The notes below the pieces were generated by a model. The model was not told the origin of the DNA, did not search any database, and saw only the letters and a program-made list of their open reading frames with translations. Positions 41,201 through 43,722 of a stretch of 43,722 nucleotides of DNA are shown piece after piece. The DNA lies in contig JAVHYA010000045.1 in assembly GCA_031119395.1 (NCBI GenBank), positions 1-43,722 on the forward strand. Reading direction: 5' to 3'. Both the position numbers and the translations under genes were made by a program. Within the stretch, counting starts at the first letter, position 1; each line of letters opens with the position of its first letter. Source of the stretch: Pseudomonadota bacterium (GTDB lineage Bacteria > Pseudomonadota > Gammaproteobacteria > Burkholderiales > Burkholderiaceae_C).

Positions 41201-42072
41201 GAGGCGCCCCACACCCGGTCGCGCTCGGCCTTCACGCTGTCGCCGAAGAACTCGGCGAAGCCGGTGATGCGGTCCGCCTTGGTGAACATCACGTACACCG
41301 GCGCGAAGATCTCCAGCCGCTCGGTGAGCTCCTGCACGCGCTGGCGCAGGTTCTTGGCCAGGTTGATCGCGAACTGCGGCGGGTTGTCCATCAGCTCGGG
41401 GATGCTGGCCGTGACGATGATGCCGTTGATGGGCGCCTTGGGCCGGTATCGCTTCAGCAGGTCGAGGAAGCCGAACCACTCCTTGCGGTCCTCCTCCTGC
41501 ACCGAGTAGCGGCCGGCCGTGTCGAGCAGGATGCCCTCGGTGGTGAAGAACCAGTCGCAGTTGCGCGTGCCGCCGATGCCCTGGATCACCGCGCTGCCGC
41601 CCCTGTCGGCAAAGGGGAACTGCAGGCCCGAATTGAGGATCGCCGTGCTCTTGCCCGCCGCCGGGTTGCCGATGACCATGTACCAGGGCAGCTCGTACAA
41701 GGCTTCGTTGCCCGAGAGCTGGCCGATCTTCGACGTCTTGATGGTCCTGACGGCCTCGACCATGCGCTTGCGCAGCTCTTCCACCTCGGCCTTGCGCGCC
41801 GGGTCGGCGGCGGGGCCGGCAGCGGCCTGCGCGGCGCTCTCGGCCTGGTCTTCGAGCATGTCGCCCAGGCGGCGGTTGGCAGCACGGCGACGCCAGCGGC
41901 GCACCGCCCACACGGCCAGGCCCAGGAGCACCAGCAGCGCGAACACGGCGACCGCCCAGGCCAGGCCGAGCTCCAGCGTCCGGGCGCCCAGCAGCAGGAA
42001 GGCGCCCATGGCCAGGGCGCCCACGATCACCAGGGTGGTGGGATGGATGAGGAAGGCAATGAATCGCCGCAT
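38269..42072 (-). CDS. tssM: Type VI secretion membrane-complex protein TssM (IcmF)
   Basis: 1,267 residues. Two N-terminal helices (about 11–33 and 38–58), then the cytoplasmic GTPase-like domain with Walker A GNPAAGKST (135–143), AVIQGIGGTRNCDWFF, LLDTAGRYSVQEEDRKEW, and MFTKADRITGFAEFF. A third helix lies near residue 440 (YLGFFGFVALLALALGGWTW), followed by the large periplasmic domain that contacts TssJ. Walker motifs are intact. Start ATG at 42072; a GTG at 42081 is possible. Part of an operon with tagF and the OmpA protein. Confidence 0.97.
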   Translation of the reverse strand: MRRFIAFLIHPTTLVIVGALAMGAFLLLGARTLELGLAWAVAVFALLVLLGLAVWAVRRWRRRAANRRLGDMLEDQAESAAQAAAGPAADPARKAEVEELRKRMVEAVRTIKTSKIGQLSGNEALYELPWYMVIGNPAAGKSTAILNSGLQFPFADRGGSAVIQGIGGTRNCDWFFTTEGILLDTAGRYSVQEEDRKEWFGFLDLLKRYRPKAPINGIIVTASIPELMDNPPQFAINLAKNLRQRVQELTERLEIFAPVYVMFTKADRITGFAEFFGDSVKAERDRVWGASLPYEPDEKQDAVALFDRRFDELYTGLKEISVAHIATHRAANPSPELMIFPLEFAGIKPALRVFLATLFESNPFQYKPVFRGFYFTSALQEGTVRSLSTERIAARFGLTLSPANREAREIYSQNGFFLRDLFSKVVFADRRTVRQFASPVKTRLRYLGFFGFVALLALALGGWTWSYLGNRQLVANVEADLQKVVKLQSGGAGLKPRFEALNILQDRIEQLHRFREDRPLALALGLYQGNQLEDKLVAEYYGGVKQLMLAPVAGSLQAFLKEVNAKPEQLKPLTVTASGASAAPAASAPASGGLYAGASPADVQDAYNALKTYLMLSDKRHLEAAHLTDQLPRFWRGWLESQRGDMTRQEVIRDAERMIGFYLSRVGDDNWPVLADSNLALVEQTRDNLRRVVRGMPARERVYADIKARASTRFAPMTVARILGTGGAEAESVVAGSTVISGAFTREAWQDYVDQAIRDAANKESNTKDWVLNVAANDDLTLEGSPEQIRKTLVTLYKLEYAREWQRFVQGIAVRDMGSFDKAVDAMNQLGDPQNSPIRKVLDTVYQQTSWDNPTAVNAGLQKAGSGAVNWVKRLFSGAAPSGVNVNVNVDASTVGALEVPMGPVGKDFAGVARLVVERDNNSLLRAYLQQLSKLRTRFNQIKNQGDPGPGARLLMQQTLDGNGSELADALKYVDEQMLTGMDAAQRQALRPLLVRPLVQAYAVVLQPTAAELNKVWNAQVVQLFQQSLAAKYPFSPTARIEAAPSEIAQVFGPEGAISKYVTATMGPLVIRRGDLLSARAWGDQSLQLGQEFVTGFAQWVAPLQGGAASGGGAGGQPQTLFQILPQPVSGLTEYLVEIDGQQLRYRNTPPQWTNFVWPNAQGSPGARITATTFDGRTVELINEPGNFGLERLLNTAQRTRQPDGSFELQWVREGVNVTVRLRVVQSAQAGAGDSPQGRGLRGVTLPAAVAQAPAAAAAPAAPGSKP

Positions 42073-42158
42073 GGCTGGCACGTCGGTTCAGGCACCGCCC
42101 GCCGGACAGCCGGCCGACGCCGCGGCCATGGCTGCCTGCACGGGCACATGCCGTGCGT

Positions 42159-42317
42159 TCAGGAAAGGGGGATCGGTGCAGCCCGCAGCGACGGCGTGCC
42201 GCGGGTCGAGATGCGCTGCGTCTGCGCTCGATGGTCGACGGCGTCCGCGCCGCGGCGGCGCGGGTCGGTGCCGGCGGCACCCATGGCAAGCCCGAGCGGG
42301 CGGCCGAATCGTTTCAT
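42159..42317 (-). CDS. Short ORF with a strong ribosome-binding site (doubtful or remnant)
   Basis: 52 codons in the 302-bp gap between the M15 gene and tssM. The start is preceded by AGGGAGAGG at good spacing and opens like a signal peptide (MKRFGRPLGLAMGAA), but then turns Arg/Thr-rich without a hydrophobic core. It could be a leader, a frameshifted lipoprotein gene, or chance. A small stem (GCCGG-ACAG-CCGGC, near 42100–42113) follows before tssM. Confidence 0.3.
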   Translation of the reverse strand: MKRFGRPLGLAMGAAGTDPRRRGADAVDHRAQTQRISTRGTPSLRAAPIPLS

Positions 42318-42374
42318 GGTGTCCTCTCCCTGAGCGTCCGGCCTCCAGGGGGGCGGACGCGCGCATTCTCTCAC

Positions 42375-43217
42375 TCAGTCGCGCGGCAACCTGAAGCCCG
42401 GCTTGCGATATTCCACATGGCCGTAGTCCTTGAAGGACCAGCGCCCGCCCCACACCAGGCCCAGCGACTCGGCCACTTCGCCGTACAGGCGATAGCCTTC
42501 CATCGCCCAGGGGTCCTTCTCGGAGATGACCAGCCTGCCCTCGCGGTAGAAGGCGTTGTCGGCCGCGAGGCCGTACTGGTGGTAGCTCTGGTTGGCCTTG
42601 GCCTGCGTCACGTGGCCGCCCAGCGCCGCCAGGCGCGCCTGGCGCTCGGGGCTGCGGTAGCCCTCGAGCAGCGCGAGGTCGTAGCCATGGCGCTCCTTCA
42701 TCAGCTTGTAGACCACGAGCAGCCGGTTGCGGAAATCCACGTCCAGCGCGCCCCAGTCGCGGCTGCCTTCCTTGGTGAGCGGGCGCACCTGCTCCACCTC
42801 GGCCGTCGCGAAGACCTCCGGCGGCAATGGCGGCGGCGGCACGAGCTGCTCACCCTTGAGCAGCGCATCCACCTTGGCATCGACGTCGCGCGAAGCATCC
42901 TCAAAGAAGAGGATGTTTCCGCGCCCGAAGAGCACGCCGAGCAGCACGCCGGCCGCCATCAAGCCCGCGGCACCGGCCCACAGCACGCGCTGCTCGACCA
43001 CGAAACGCCCGAAGCCCGCGCCGGCCTGCTTCACGGAACGCGCGGAGCCGGCGGCCATCCGTGCCGAGCCCTGGCGCCATCGGCGCCACCTTGCACAGCC
43101 ACCCTGCCACACCCGTGCCACGGTGCCGAACACGCGCTGCCGGAATGCCGGAAACAGGCCCAGCGCGAGCGCGAACACGGCGAGCAGGAAGTAGGCGAAG
43201 AGAGCGACGAGGAACAC
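42375..43217 (-). CDS. Membrane-anchored M15 metallopeptidase (peptidoglycan endopeptidase, TagX-like candidate)
   Basis: About 280 residues. Two hydrophobic helices (about 3–22 and 79–98) hold a periplasmic domain. A Pro-rich linker (QLVPPPPLPPE, about 124–134) precedes a peptidase-M15 domain (about 150–280): LLEGYRSPERQARL, SYHQYGLAADNAF (His213, Asp220 as zinc ligands), WGGRWSFKDYGHVEY (His267). This is the VanY/CwlK/Ply500 type cutting D-Ala or L-Ala–D-Glu bonds. In Acinetobacter, TagX is an M15-type endopeptidase needed to place the T6SS through the cell wall; the neighbourhood with tssM suggests the same job. No ATG fits; GTG at 43217 is chosen, with no clear RBS, so the start is uncertain. 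Confidence 0.82.
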   Translation of the reverse strand: MFLVALFAYFLLAVFALALGLFPAFRQRVFGTVARVWQGGCARWRRWRQGSARMAAGSARSVKQAGAGFGRFVVEQRVLWAGAAGLMAAGVLLGVLFGRGNILFFEDASRDVDAKVDALLKGEQLVPPPPLPPEVFATAEVEQVRPLTKEGSRDWGALDVDFRNRLLVVYKLMKERHGYDLALLEGYRSPERQARLAALGGHVTQAKANQSYHQYGLAADNAFYREGRLVISEKDPWAMEGYRLYGEVAESLGLVWGGRWSFKDYGHVEYRKPGFRLPRD

Positions 43218-43398
43218 GGACAGCCCGATGGAAGGCCAACGGCGCGCGATTCTAGGGAGGCTTCGGCCCGGGACGCGCCAGGCGCCGGTGCCGGGGCGCC
43301 CGTTCGCCGGTCGCCACGCCAACAGTGCTAACCTGCGCGCGCTGTCACACCGCGCCGAAGACCCGATCGGGCACGCGCGACATTCATCAGGGCGGGAC

Positions 43399-43722
43399 AT
43401 GAACGAGAAACAACCCCCAACGGGCGCCACGGCGCGCCCCAGCTTGATGTCGGCACCGCACCTGTCGGGCGGCACCGGCCCCGCGTCGACTTCCACCCGC
43501 GTGCTGGCCGAGCTCGGCGGCACGCCGGCGGCTGCCGGGCGCAGTCCGCACCGCCGCACGGTCGGGTTCCTGGGCGCCGCCACCGCCGTGGCCGGCCTGC
43601 TGGCCTGGGCGGGCTGGCAACATGCGCGCCCCCTGCCCGATGCCGGGCCGGCCACGCCAGCGCCCGTGGCCGCGCCCCCCGTCGCCGTGGCGGTGGGCAC
43701 ACCGCCGGCGCCTGCGCAGATC
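43399..43722 (+). CDS. Unknown protein with one transmembrane segment (partial, runs off the window)
   Basis: 108 codons open to the right edge. A Pro/Thr/Ser-rich start (about 1–50), a likely membrane helix (about 55–73, TVGFLGAATAVAGLLAWAG) and a Pro/Ala/Val-rich periplasmic stretch. The ATG has a Shine-Dalgarno-like GGGCGGG. It is divergent from the M15 gene across 181 bp and may start the other arm of the T6SS cluster. Not recognised. Confidence 0.6.
   Translation, partial: MNEKQPPTGATARPSLMSAPHLSGGTGPASTSTRVLAELGGTPAAAGRSPHRRTVGFLGAATAVAGLLAWAGWQHARPLPDAGPATPAPVAAPPVAVAVGTPPAPAQI

Noticed and set aside
37277-42289. A 1,670-codon minus-strand open frame spanning tagF and an alternative frame of tssM
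   Set aside because: Only its tagF part is real; the rest is out of frame with TssM, whose Walker motifs and helices are in the other frame.

Overview
The window is about 43.7 kb of very GC-rich, densely coding chromosomal DNA from an aerobic-to-microaerobic betaproteobacterium. The gene neighbourhoods (LysR–llpE–MexEF efflux, cco–hemN–fnr, zapB-like–zapA–6S RNA, mat operon with a Bug solute receptor, T6SS with TagF) and several short dispersed repeats fit the family Comamonadaceae (Variovorax/Acidovorax-like). This placement is inference; no rRNA or tRNA gene lies in the window. Most genes read on the minus strand.

Layout. (1) 1–5399: a MexEF/CeoAB/BpeEF-type RND drug-efflux operon (inner-membrane pump cut by the window edge, periplasmic adaptor, esterase-like LlpE protein) with its divergent LysR regulator, followed by a small ABM-fold protein. 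(2) 5889–14355: a vitamin B12 uptake and cobinamide salvage operon, read leftwards from a cobalamin riboswitch: btuB, cobU, btuF, btuC, btuD, cobO, cbiB, and a CobC/CobD-type aminotransferase. (3) 14410–15262: a zapB-like gene, zapA and a well-formed 6S RNA with terminator. (4) 15300–16749: a TSUP permease and a PAP2 phosphatase. (5) 16886–28813: the cbb3 oxidase locus (ccoNOQP, ccoG, ccoH/fixH, ccoI, ccoS), a SafE-like membrane protein, hemN, the regulator fnr and two universal stress proteins, tied together by three near-perfect FNR boxes. (6) 28791–35208: a small membrane protein and a malonate operon (matR, matA malonyl-CoA decarboxylase, Bug-type receptor, enoyl-CoA hydratase-like protein, matB malonyl-CoA synthetase) with an AT-rich palindromic operator. 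(7) 35356–36447: an RlmN-like radical SAM methyltransferase. (8) 36454–43722: the edge of a type VI secretion cluster: an OmpA-domain protein, tagF, tssM, a membrane-anchored M15 peptidase and the start of an unknown membrane protein.

How it works together. Low oxygen would switch on the high-affinity cbb3 oxidase, anaerobic haem synthesis and a stress protein through FNR. Cobalamin shortage would open the riboswitch and express receptor, ABC importer and salvage enzymes as one transcript with several ATGA or near-ATGA junctions. External malonate is probably bound by the Bug receptor, activated by MatB and decarboxylated by MatA to acetyl-CoA.

The most unusual signals are: an esterase-fold protein in the efflux operon whose catalytic Ser and His positions are Glu and Asn; four copies of a roughly 60-bp hairpin-headed repeat, three of which are translated within genes and one of which supplies the btuD start; a cobO gene with an in-frame repeat insertion; and an M15 cell-wall peptidase beside tssM.
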